A DNA stretch of 38,636 nt. Origin: JBBROS01 sp963752225. Lineage in GTDB: Bacteria; Pseudomonadota; Alphaproteobacteria; Acetobacterales; Acetobacteraceae. The stretch is taken from the NCBI GenBank assembly GCA_963752225.1, contig CAVVXS010000006.1, positions 1 to 38,636 on the forward strand, written 5' to 3'. A program made the translations under genes and the position numbers. Below, piece by piece: positions 18,100 to 25,236 of the stretch (the first letter of the stretch is position 1; each line of letters begins with the position of its first letter). The notes beneath the pieces are model-generated. The model did not search any database and was not told the DNA's origin. It worked only from the letters and a program-made list of their open reading frames with translations.

Positions 18100-19541
18100 T
18101 CGGCATCCTTGGTGATGAAGCCGCCCCAGATCGTCCGCAGGATGATCACGGCGTCCAGCATCAACGACCAGTTCTCGAGATACCACAAATCCAGCTCGAC
18201 CCGGCGCCTCGCCTTCGCGACGCTGTTGACCTCCCCGCGGGAGCCGTTCACCTGCGCCCATCCGGTGATGCCCGGCTTGATCACGTGCCGGGTCCGATAC
18301 TGCAGCACCACGTCGAAATAATACGCCTCACCGACCCGCATGTGCAGCGGATGCGGGCGCGGTCCGACCAGCGACATGTCGCCGCGCAGCACGTTGAACA
18401 ATTGCGGCAGCTCATCGAGGCTGAGCCGCCGCAGCACCCGCCCCACCGGCGTCACCCGCGGGTCACGCGCCACCGTCCGCTGCGCCCCGCTCGCGTCGCA
18501 GGCCTGCTGATACATGCTGCGGAATTTGTAGACCTCGATCGCCCGGCCGCCGAGGCCAAAGCGCTTCTGCCGGAAGATCACCGGCCCCGGCAACTCCCAG
18601 CGCACGAGCACGGTGATGATCAGGAACGCCGGCAGCAGGAACGCGATCGCCACCGCGCTGACGACGATGTCGATGGCGCGCTTGGCGGCGCCGGCGAGGC
18701 CCGCATGCGGGTCGCCGACCAGGTCGATCAGGGTGGCGCGGCCGAACCGCTCGAGGCTGCTCGGCGGCCGGCCGAGCGCCACCGAATCAATCGCCAAGCA
18801 GATCCGGACCGGCTGATCGGCCAGCCCGCTGCAGATGTCGGCAATCTGCGAGTCCTCGCCTTGGCTCGTCAGCGCCAGCACGACCACGTCCACGCTCTGC
18901 TCGATCACCGCCGAATACAGCCGGCTCAGCCAGTCCGGCTCGCGCACGTCGACCTGCTCGATGACCCGCCAACGGCTCTTGGGGCTGCTCATCGCCGAGT
19001 GCCCCAACGGCACCGTATAATCCGGATGGCCGACCACCACGACGCGCACGGCGCCGATCACCGCCTGCTCGAACAGGCTCGCAACGATCCGCAGGCCGCC
19101 CGACAGCACGGTCGACACCAACGCCCAGGCACCGAACCACTTGACGATGAACTCGGTGGTCGCCCGCGGCGCGAGCAGCCCGCACAGCACCGCGGCCAGG
19201 CACAGCGACGCCAAGGTCGAGACGGCGGCTTGCGCACTCCACGGCCAGACGGAGCTCTTGACGACGGGGCCGGCGCCGCGAACCGCGCGGCGCGTCGCCA
19301 CCGCGATCACCGCCACCACCGACCCGGTGACGAACACCTTCCACAAGCCCAAGCTATGGCCGGCCACCGCCGCATGCGCGATGACGCCGACGCCCACCGT
19401 CTGCGCAACATCCGCCGCTGCCACACCCAGCCGGACGTTTCTCGGGGTGAACCATTGGCTCGGCTTAGTAACGGGGGTCGGCAAGCTCGGTAAGACAGTA
19501 CAAAGGCCGGCATCGGGGCCTTCGAGCTTCTGGATCTTCAT
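18096..19541 (-). CDS. Initiating membrane phosphoglycosyltransferase (undecaprenyl-phosphate sugar-1-phosphate transferase, WcaJ/PssY type)
   Basis: The 481-residue protein has four or five N-terminal membrane segments (about 38-160), a degenerate nucleotide-binding-like domain (165-275) and the C-terminal bacterial sugar transferase domain (about 285-480). That domain has a membrane re-entrant segment near 290-315 and PGPVIFRQKRFG. It also has the catalytic Asp-Glu dyad D376/E377 in SLDELPQLFNVLRGDMS, then LVGPRP (391-396) and KPGITGWAQVNGSRGE. It transfers sugar-1-phosphate (commonly glucose or galactose) from UDP-sugar to undecaprenyl phosphate, the committed step of repeat-unit assembly. 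It is the first gene of the seven-gene minus-strand operon; the upstream 0.5 kb intergenic region is its likely control region. Start ATG 19541. Confidence 0.92.
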   Translation of the reverse strand: MKIQKLEGPDAGLCTVLPSLPTPVTKPSQWFTPRNVRLGVAAADVAQTVGVGVIAHAAVAGHSLGLWKVFVTGSVVAVIAVATRRAVRGAGPVVKSSVWPWSAQAAVSTLASLCLAAVLCGLLAPRATTEFIVKWFGAWALVSTVLSGGLRIVASLFEQAVIGAVRVVVVGHPDYTVPLGHSAMSSPKSRWRVIEQVDVREPDWLSRLYSAVIEQSVDVVVLALTSQGEDSQIADICSGLADQPVRICLAIDSVALGRPPSSLERFGRATLIDLVGDPHAGLAGAAKRAIDIVVSAVAIAFLLPAFLIITVLVRWELPGPVIFRQKRFGLGGRAIEVYKFRSMYQQACDASGAQRTVARDPRVTPVGRVLRRLSLDELPQLFNVLRGDMSLVGPRPHPLHMRVGEAYYFDVVLQYRTRHVIKPGITGWAQVNGSRGEVNSVAKARRRVELDLWYLENWSLMLDAVIILRTIWGGFITKDAD

Positions 19542-20040
19542 CGCACCGAGGCCCGCCTTTCCAGTTGTTACCCGAGCAAAATCTGTGACCGGCTATTCAC
19601 GACATATCCGCTACTGGTCGCGCCGGCAATAAATCGACATCCCCGTAATCATAACCGCTCACAACCAACTTATTGTTATTGGCCGCAACACAGTCCATTC
19701 ACTGGACCAAATTGCCCACATCAAGCACCCGCGCCATCGCTCCGCCGACTGACCCCCCGCTAACCCCCTCGCACTGCTGATCTCCTACACAACTTAACCA
19801 CCCGGAACGGTGACGATGGCGTCAAAAATTCGCGACTTCCGCAAAACGACCGGCGACAGTCGTTAAATTAAACTTTTTGACCCGGCAACGTCCCACAACC
19901 TGCGCGAAAAACCTGTCCCCCGCACCCCGCTCGTTCCAGCAGCGACAACGTTGCCAGCACGCCGCCCGTCGCCTAGCATCCGTTGTGGTCGGCGATCGAT
20001 TGGCCACGCCGCAGCGTCACCGGAAGGCGTCATACACATC
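19542..20040. other. Divergent intergenic region upstream of the exopolysaccharide operon
   Basis: This is about 0.5 kb with no convincing gene, and clearly less GC-rich than its surroundings at 19555-19680 and 19800-19885. It must hold the promoter of the seven-gene operon (minus) and of the methyltransferase gene (plus). Possible operator-like symmetries are GTCCA-N5-TGGAC (19693-19707) and CCAA-N10-TTGG (about 19665-19682). No strong minus-strand -35/-10 pair was found; TATGAT-like and TATGTC-like hexamers occur near 19645 and 19605. Confidence 0.45.
19951..19979 (+). promoter_or_regulatory. Candidate sigma70 promoter for the methyltransferase gene
   Basis: TTGCCA (19951-19956), a 17-bp spacer and TAGCAT (19974-19979) match the consensus at 5/6 and 4/6 positions. 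The predicted start near 19986 would give a leader of about 55 nt before ATG 20041, containing GGAAGG. Composition alone could give such a match by chance. Confidence 0.35.
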
Positions 20041-20745
20041 ATGGACACGACAATGACGGACGCGGTGGCGTTCTATTCCAACGCCGCCGGCGCCTTTCAC
20101 GACAGCTACGCCACCGACGCCAACCGGCTGGAGCGCGTCCGGGTCTGGCGCGGCTTCCTCGACCGCTACGCCGGTGGCGCCCGCTTCGCCTACGACCTCG
20201 GCTGCGGCTCCGGCATCCTCGTCTGCGAGCTCGCCCGGCGCGGCATCGCCACCGTCGGCATCGACGGCTCGGCGGAGATGCTGGCCATCGCCGCCAATGC
20301 CGTCCGCCAGCACGGCTACCCGCACGTCGAGTTGCAGCGCCACCAGCTGCCGGTCGCCGACACCGCCGGATTCCGCCCGGCGGACCTCGTCATCTCCTCC
20401 AGCGCGCTCGAATACCTGCCCTCCATGGTCGACGCGCTGGCCTTCGTGCGCCGGCTCACCCTCCCCGGCGGCACCGTGATCTTCTCCGTGTCCAACCACA
20501 ACTCGCTCAGCCGGAAGGCGGTGCGGCTCGTCCACCGCGTCATCAAGCGACCGCGCTACCTCGGCTTCCTCAAGCACTTCATGACCGTCCCGGCCATCCA
20601 GGAAGCGCTCCGCGCCGCCGGGCTCGAGTATGTCGAGCACGCCTACTTCGCCCGCGCCGACCGCATCAACCGCGCCCTCGGCCGCGCCCTCCCCGCCCGC
20701 TACAGCAGCAACATGATCATCGTCGTCGCCCGGCGACCAACCTGA
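20041..20745 (+). CDS. Class I SAM-dependent methyltransferase
   Basis: This 234-residue protein has the Rossmann methyltransferase motif I YDLGCGSG (51-58), the acidic residue of motif II in TVGIDGSAEM (Asp75), a post-I region LVISSSALEYL and LPGGTVIFSVSN. This matches the Methyltransf_11/25 type that methylates small molecules, lipids or sugars. The frame is open upstream to 19951, but ATG 20041 starts the conserved domain and follows a GGAAGG. The first gene divergent from the exopolysaccharide operon, it may methylate a sugar of the repeat unit or cap chains; this is inferred from position only. Confidence 0.85.
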   Translation: MDTTMTDAVAFYSNAAGAFHDSYATDANRLERVRVWRGFLDRYAGGARFAYDLGCGSGILVCELARRGIATVGIDGSAEMLAIAANAVRQHGYPHVELQRHQLPVADTAGFRPADLVISSSALEYLPSMVDALAFVRRLTLPGGTVIFSVSNHNSLSRKAVRLVHRVIKRPRYLGFLKHFMTVPAIQEALRAAGLEYVEHAYFARADRINRALGRALPARYSSNMIIVVARRPT

Positions 20746-20931
20746 CCCGGCAACGGCGGCTCGGCCCGCCACCCGTCCCAGCTCATACGGCCGCGCATAA
20801 GTCATAGGTTCTCGCAAGCAGATCAGGTTGCGTGCCCCGGCGCCTACATTGCCGATCCCGGCCGGCCGATCACATCGGCCGCGACGGTCGTTCACCCTGG
20901 CCAAACTGGCCGATGACCTCGCGAGTAACCC
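20746..20931. other. Intergenic sequence, nothing recognised
   Basis: The 186 bp between the methyltransferase stop and the small gene below hold no strong hairpin followed by a T-run and no clear promoter. The segment around 20800-20835 is slightly less GC-rich. Confidence 0.3.
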
Positions 20932-21096
20932 ATGCAGCATCAATCAACCCATGACGGGATCAGCACCGGCCACATGCGGGCCGAACTCCGCGCCCAGGAA
21001 GACGAAGGCAAGCTCACCGTCCGCGACCTGATTGCGGTCGCCGAGCAATCCATCGGCGTCCTCGGCGCCTGCGTCCTCCTCAACCATTTCATGTGA
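20932..21096 (+). CDS. Hypothetical small protein, 54 residues
   Basis: ATG 20932 to TGA 21094-21096. The product begins MQHQSTHDGISTGHMRAEL and continues with an acidic/basic helix-like stretch (RAQEDEGKLTVRDLIAVAEQ). It ends hydrophobic (IGVLGACVLLNHFM), compatible with an amphipathic helix followed by a short hydrophobic tail. Codon use, including third-position G/C, resembles the surrounding real genes, unlike other short frames here. It stands alone in a 740-bp gap between the methyltransferase and the ABC transporter. The upstream GCGAG is a weak ribosome site. I do not recognise a family. It could be a small regulatory or membrane-associated protein, or a chance frame. Confidence 0.45.
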   Translation: MQHQSTHDGISTGHMRAELRAQEDEGKLTVRDLIAVAEQSIGVLGACVLLNHFM

Positions 21097-21486
21097 ACCC
21101 GCCCCAACCCTGATCGCCGACCCGAGTAGACCCAACCCGACCGCTCCAGCCGACCGGCCACCGCTGATCGCCGGACCGGCCCGCCGGGCTGCGCCTCGCA
21201 ATCGCGACCGCCGCCCGGCTGCATCCGCGCCGCCCCTGCGGCTCCCGCGCCACACCCGCCCATCGGCCGAGCGTTGACCGGAGCTTGACTCGGCCCTTGG
21301 GGCGGTCGAGGCTAAATCCTTGTTGCCGGACGCATCGCGCGGCGCCCGGCAGCGATCGAGACGGGGCGGCCGCGCCCGCCTTCGCCCGTCGGGCGAGGCC
21401 GGGCGCCGCCGATACCCCTCGGCCCGCAACACCACGCTCGGCTCGATTGCATACCGTCCCACCCCAAGAGGCACGGAGCACACAGG
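21097..21486. other. Upstream region of the sugar ABC transporter operon
   Basis: 390 bp without a supported gene. TTGACT at 21285-21290 is a good -35 hexamer, but the nearest -10-like sequence (TAAATC, 21313-21318) is 22 bp away. TTGACC also occurs at 21274. GGAG (21475-21478) is the ribosome site for the permease ATG at 21487. Open frames crossing this region lack coding character. Confidence 0.3.
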
Positions 21487-22486
21487 ATGGATACCGCGAC
21501 CAACGTCCAACCCCTTTCCGCGCCCCGCGCCACCGTCGGCGCGCGCCTGCTCCGATCGCGCGAGGCCGGCATCCTGGTCGCGCTGGTGATCATGGTCGGG
21601 TTGCTCGCGCTGGCGTCGCCCGAATTCCGCACGGCCGACAACCTGCTCAACAACGCCCGCAACCTGTCCTTCGTCGGCATCGTCGGTACTCGGCCAGGCC
21701 ATGGTGATGATCACCGGCGGCATCGACCTGTCGGTCGGCAGCGTCTGGGGCCTGACCGCGGTCTCGACCGCCGCCCTCATGGGCCAGGGCTGGCCCACGG
21801 CCCTGGCAATCGCGGCCGGCCTCGGCATCGCCGCCCTGTTCGGCCTGTTCAACGGACTCTGCGTCACCAAGCTGCGCATGCCGCCCTTCGTGCCGACGCT
21901 CGCCACCATGAGCATCGCCCGCGCTTTGGCGCTCGTGATCACCCGCGGCAAGTCGATCAACGACTTCCGCGAGGAAGGCGACATGTTCTTCGGCCTCGGC
22001 GGCGGCGACACCTTCGGCCTGCCCAACCCGTTCCTGCTGTTCCTCGCCCTCGTGGTCGTCACCTGGATCGTGCTGGACCGCACCGTGTTCGGGCGCCAGC
22101 TCTACGCCGTCGGCGGCAACGAGCGGGCGGCCAAGCTGAGCGGACTCGACGTGGACCGTTTGAAGCTGTCGGTTTACGTGATCTCCGCTGTGCTCGGCGG
22201 CCTCGCCGGCATCGTCGAGGTCAGCTACCTGTCATCGGCGATCGCCAACCAGGGTCTCGGCAAGGAGCTGAGCGTCATCGCCGCCGCCGTCATCGGCGGC
22301 ACCGCGCTCACCGGCGGCGAGGGCACCGTGCTCGGCATCTTCGTCGGCACCGTCATCTTGGAAGTGTTGCGCAACGGGCTCGTGCTGCTCGGCACCAACT
22401 CCTATTGGCAGGGCATCTTCGTCGGCGGCGTCATCATCCTGGCCGTGTTCATCGACCAGTTGCGCAAGGGCCTGTGGCGGCGCTGA
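21487..22486 (+). pseudogene. CUT2-type sugar ABC transporter permease (RbsC/XylH-like), frameshifted
   Basis: The gene starts at ATG 21487 (GGAG, 8-base spacer) with a cytoplasmic N-terminus, TM1 (ILVALVIMVGLLALA) and TADNLLNNARNLSFVGIV. After GTC 21682-21684 one extra G (21685) breaks the frame. Skipping it restores VLGQAMVMITGGIDLSVGSV, the family hallmark, and the remainder reads cleanly to TGA 22484-22486. The joined product would be about 333 residues, normal for the family. No residues are missing at the join, which suggests a single-base insertion or a sequencing error. ATG 21701, in the restored frame, could start a 261-residue product lacking the first membrane segment. It belongs to one operon with the binding protein and ATPase genes that follow. 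Confidence 0.85.
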
Positions 22487-22527
22487 TGCGCAACCCGCAA
22501 CATCAAGCAACATTGGGGGAAAACACC

Positions 22528-23484
22528 ATGATCAGAAGAGAATTGCTGCTGACGGCCGGGGCACTCGGTTTCGGCGCGGCCCTGCCGAAAGGCCTCATGG
22601 CGCAACAGAAGAAGATATTCGCCATGGTGCCGAAGCTGGTCGGCGTGCCCTTCTACTCGGACGTCGAAGCCGGCTGCAAGGAGCAGGCCGCCAAGATGGG
22701 TGTCGAGTGCCTGTTCACCGGCCCCACCCAGGTCGACGAGGCCGAGCAGGTGCGCGTCATCCGCGACCTCATCACCCGCAACGTGTCCGGCCTCGCCATC
22801 GCCCCCAACAACCCCAAATCGGTGGCGTCGGCCATCGTCTCGGCGCAGAACAAGGGCATCCCCGTCATCACCTTCAACTCCGACGCGCCCAAATCCAAGC
22901 GCACCGCCTTCGTCGGCACCGACAACCGCGGCGGCGGCGAGCTCGGCGGCAAGGCCTTCCGCGCCGCCATGCCCGGCGGCGGCACCTACGCCATCGTCAC
23001 CGGCGGCCTCGCCGCCGACAACCTCAACGACCGCATCGCCGGCTTCAAGGCGGGTCTCGGCGACGGCTTCAAGGAAGTCTCCGGCTCGCCCTACCCGTGC
23101 GAGGACGACAGCAGCCGCTCGATCCAGATCGTCCAGGACGTGCTGGCCAAGAATCCCAACCTGTCCGGCTTCTTCTTCTCCGGCGGCTGGCCGATGTTCG
23201 CCCCCGAAGCCTACACCCGCGCGGTCCGCAGCCGTGCCGACGCGATCAAGGCCGGCAAGTTCGTCGTCGTCTCGTTCGACGTCCAGGAGCCGCAGCTGCG
23301 CCTGCTGAAAGCCGGCCTCGCCACCGCCCTGGTCGGCCAACGTCCGCGCGCCATGGGAGCGCAGTCCTTGATCGCGCTCGACGCCCTGCTGAACAAGCAG
23401 AAGGTCCAGTCCGTGATCGACACCGGCGTCGACCTCGTCGACAGCAAGAACGTCGACCAGTTCCTGGGCAAGTCGAGTTCCTGA
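22528..23484 (+). CDS. Periplasmic sugar-binding protein of the ABC transporter (RbsB/type-1 fold)
   Basis: This 318-residue protein has a leader MIRRELLLTAGALGFGAALP with a double-Arg and an Ala-rich core ending near residue 25, so export by Sec or possibly Tat. The mature part is a periplasmic binding protein 4 domain: KIFAMVPKLVGVPFY, DLITRNVSGLAIAPNN, GIPVITFNSDAP and VVVSFDVQEPQLRLLKAG, as in ribose/xylose/galactose binding proteins. GGGGGA with a 7-base spacer precedes ATG 22528. Because of the permease frameshift, the permease's initial frame runs without a stop straight into this gene, so automated calls may fuse them into a 665-residue artefact. The ligand is unknown; the downstream tetronate genes make sugars or sugar acids plausible. 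Confidence 0.88.
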   Translation: MIRRELLLTAGALGFGAALPKGLMAQQKKIFAMVPKLVGVPFYSDVEAGCKEQAAKMGVECLFTGPTQVDEAEQVRVIRDLITRNVSGLAIAPNNPKSVASAIVSAQNKGIPVITFNSDAPKSKRTAFVGTDNRGGGELGGKAFRAAMPGGGTYAIVTGGLAADNLNDRIAGFKAGLGDGFKEVSGSPYPCEDDSSRSIQIVQDVLAKNPNLSGFFFSGGWPMFAPEAYTRAVRSRADAIKAGKFVVVSFDVQEPQLRLLKAGLATALVGQRPRAMGAQSLIALDALLNKQKVQSVIDTGVDLVDSKNVDQFLGKSSS

Positions 23485-23539
23485 GCAAGCCCGGCTCTCA
23501 CTGCAAGCAACACCGAAACCGGGCACCGGGGAGGCCGCC

Positions 23540-25042
23540 ATGACAGTTCTGCTGAGCGTGGAGCACGTGTCCAAAAGCTTCCCCGGCGTCAAAGCGCTGC
23601 AGGACGTGTCGTTCGACGTCGACGCCGGCACCGTGCACGCCGTCATGGGCGAAAACGGCGCCGGCAAGTCCACCCTGATGCTCTGCATCGCCGGCGTGCA
23701 GCGCCCCGACCCCGGCGGGCGGCTGGTATTCGAAGGCAACCCGCTCGACCTCGCCAGCACCCGCGACGCCAACGAGAAGGGCATCGCGATCGTGTTCCAG
23801 GAACTGAACCTGGCGCCCAACCTGTCGATTGCCGAGAACATCGTGCTGGGGCAGGAGCCGCGCGCCTCCAGGCTGTTCGTCGACCGCAAGGCCATGGCCG
23901 AGCAGGCGCGCCAGGTCATGCGCCGCCTCGGCATGACGCTCGACCCCGGCACCCGCCTCGGCGACCTCACCATCGCCCAGCAGCAGCTGGTCGAGATCGC
24001 CAAGAGCCTGGTGCACAAGCCGCGCTTGCTGATCCTCGACGAGCCCACCTCGAGCCTGTCCGAGGCCGAAACGCTGGTGCTGTTCCGCGTCATCGCCGAC
24101 CTCAAGCGCGAAGGCGTGACGATGCTCTACATCTCCCACCGCATGCGCGAGGTGTTCGCCCTGTGCGACGCCGTCACCGTGCTGCGCGACGGCAAGCATG
24201 TCCGCTCCATGCCGCTCGCCGGCACCGACCAGGACGAGATCGTGCGCCTGATGGTCGGCCGCGACCTCGCCTCCGTGCAGCGCGTGCCGCCGACGCCGGA
24301 GGAAAAGCCCGTTGTGCTGTCGATCCGCGGCCTGACCCGGGCGCCGCAATACCGCGACATCTCGTTCGAGCTGCGCCGCGGCGAGATCGTCGGCCTCGCC
24401 GGCCTGGTCGGCGCCGGGCGGTCCGAGATGGCGCTCGGCGTGTTCGGCGCCCCGCCGCCGGACGCCGGCGAAGTCTGGCTCAACGGCAGCCGGCTCCAGG
24501 TGGACCGCCCGCTCACCGCCATGCGCAACGGCATCGGCCTGGTGCCCGAGGACCGCAAGGGCCAGGGCCTCGTGCTGATGCACGGCGTCGGCGTCAACCT
24601 GTCCCTGGCCGCGCTGCGGCGCCTGTCCAAGGCCGGCATGATCGACTTCGCCGCCGAACGCGTGGTGGTGGACAAGTACGTCCAGCGCTTGCGGGTTAAG
24701 ACGCCGGGCACCGAGCAGGTGATCGGCCTGCTGAGCGGCGGCAACCAGCAGAAGGTCGTGCTGGCGAAATGGCTCGCCACCCACCCGATCGTGCTGATCA
24801 TCGACGAGCCCACCCGCGGCGTCGACGTAGGCGCCAAGGCCGAGATCTACGCGCTGATGCGCGAGCTGGCCGCCGAAGGTCTCGCGATCCTGGTCATCTC
24901 GTCCGACCTGCCGGAGGTGCTGACCATCTCCGACCGGGTGCTGGTGATGCGCGAAGGCCGCATGATGGGCGAACTGTCCCACGCCGAGGCGACCGAGGAA
25001 CGGATCATGGCGCTGGCCGCTCTGGAGCATGCGGCGGCTTAG
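23540..25042 (+). CDS. CUT2-type sugar ABC transporter ATPase (RbsA/XylG-like, two NBDs)
   Basis: This 500-residue protein has two fused nucleotide-binding domains. NBD1 has Walker A GENGAGKST (37-45, Lys43), Q-loop VFQELN, a weak signature LTIAQQQLVEIA, and LLILDEPTSSL. NBD2 has the usual degenerate P-loop GLVGAGRSE, a canonical LSGGNQQKV signature and VLIIDEPTRGVDVGAK. This one-active-site pattern is normal for RbsA/MglA/XylG proteins, which energise import of monosaccharides. GGGGAGG with a 5-base spacer supports ATG 23540. It closes the permease-binding protein-ATPase operon, and a hairpin repeat array begins directly after its stop codon. Confidence 0.92.
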   Translation: MTVLLSVEHVSKSFPGVKALQDVSFDVDAGTVHAVMGENGAGKSTLMLCIAGVQRPDPGGRLVFEGNPLDLASTRDANEKGIAIVFQELNLAPNLSIAENIVLGQEPRASRLFVDRKAMAEQARQVMRRLGMTLDPGTRLGDLTIAQQQLVEIAKSLVHKPRLLILDEPTSSLSEAETLVLFRVIADLKREGVTMLYISHRMREVFALCDAVTVLRDGKHVRSMPLAGTDQDEIVRLMVGRDLASVQRVPPTPEEKPVVLSIRGLTRAPQYRDISFELRRGEIVGLAGLVGAGRSEMALGVFGAPPPDAGEVWLNGSRLQVDRPLTAMRNGIGLVPEDRKGQGLVLMHGVGVNLSLAALRRLSKAGMIDFAAERVVVDKYVQRLRVKTPGTEQVIGLLSGGNQQKVVLAKWLATHPIVLIIDEPTRGVDVGAKAEIYALMRELAAEGLAILVISSDLPEVLTISDRVLVMREGRMMGELSHAEATEERIMALAALEHAAA

Positions 25043-25058
25043 GGCAGGCACCCGAACG

Positions 25059-25149
25059 CAGGGCTTTGCCCTGCACCCCAATTCAGGGCTTTGCCCTGCA
25101 CCCGAACCCAGGGCTTTGCCCTGCACCCGCTGGGGCCGAGGGGCCCCAG
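25059..25149 (+). repeat. Tandem 25-bp hairpin repeat array plus second hairpin at a gene end
   Basis: Three copies of CAGGGCTTTGCCCTGCACCC start at 25059, 25084 and 25109, an exact 25-bp period; each contains the stem CAGGGC-TTT-GCCCTG. The array ends with a stronger stem CTGGGGCC-GAGG-GGCCCCAG (25130-25149). A partial unit (about 25042-25058) begins at the ATPase stop codon. No T-run follows, so it is not a textbook intrinsic terminator. A related element occurs at 33176-33216. Confidence 0.8.
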
Positions 25150-25236
25150 ACCCCCATCGTTGGGCCGACCGCCTTAACCGAAAACTTACTCCCTTGAACG
25201 ATCATCGCCGGACGGGGAGACGATCGAGGCGATGAC

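Noticed and set aside
19822..20048. Short minus-strand frames opposite the methyltransferase upstream region
   Set aside because: They cross the predicted promoter region and lack coding character.
21487..23484. A 665-codon plus-strand frame that looks like a permease-binding protein fusion
   Set aside because: Its middle is the wrong frame of the permease; the join is created by the one-base frameshift near 21685. The real genes are a frameshifted permease and a separate binding protein starting at 22528.
25059..25149. CRISPR-like array (short repeats at 25-bp period)
   Set aside because: Repeats abut with 5-base gaps and no spacers, each is a self-complementary hairpin, and no cas genes are present.
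25130..25149. Classic Rho-independent terminator after the ABC operon
   Set aside because: The stem is strong but no T-run follows; kept as part of a repeat element instead.
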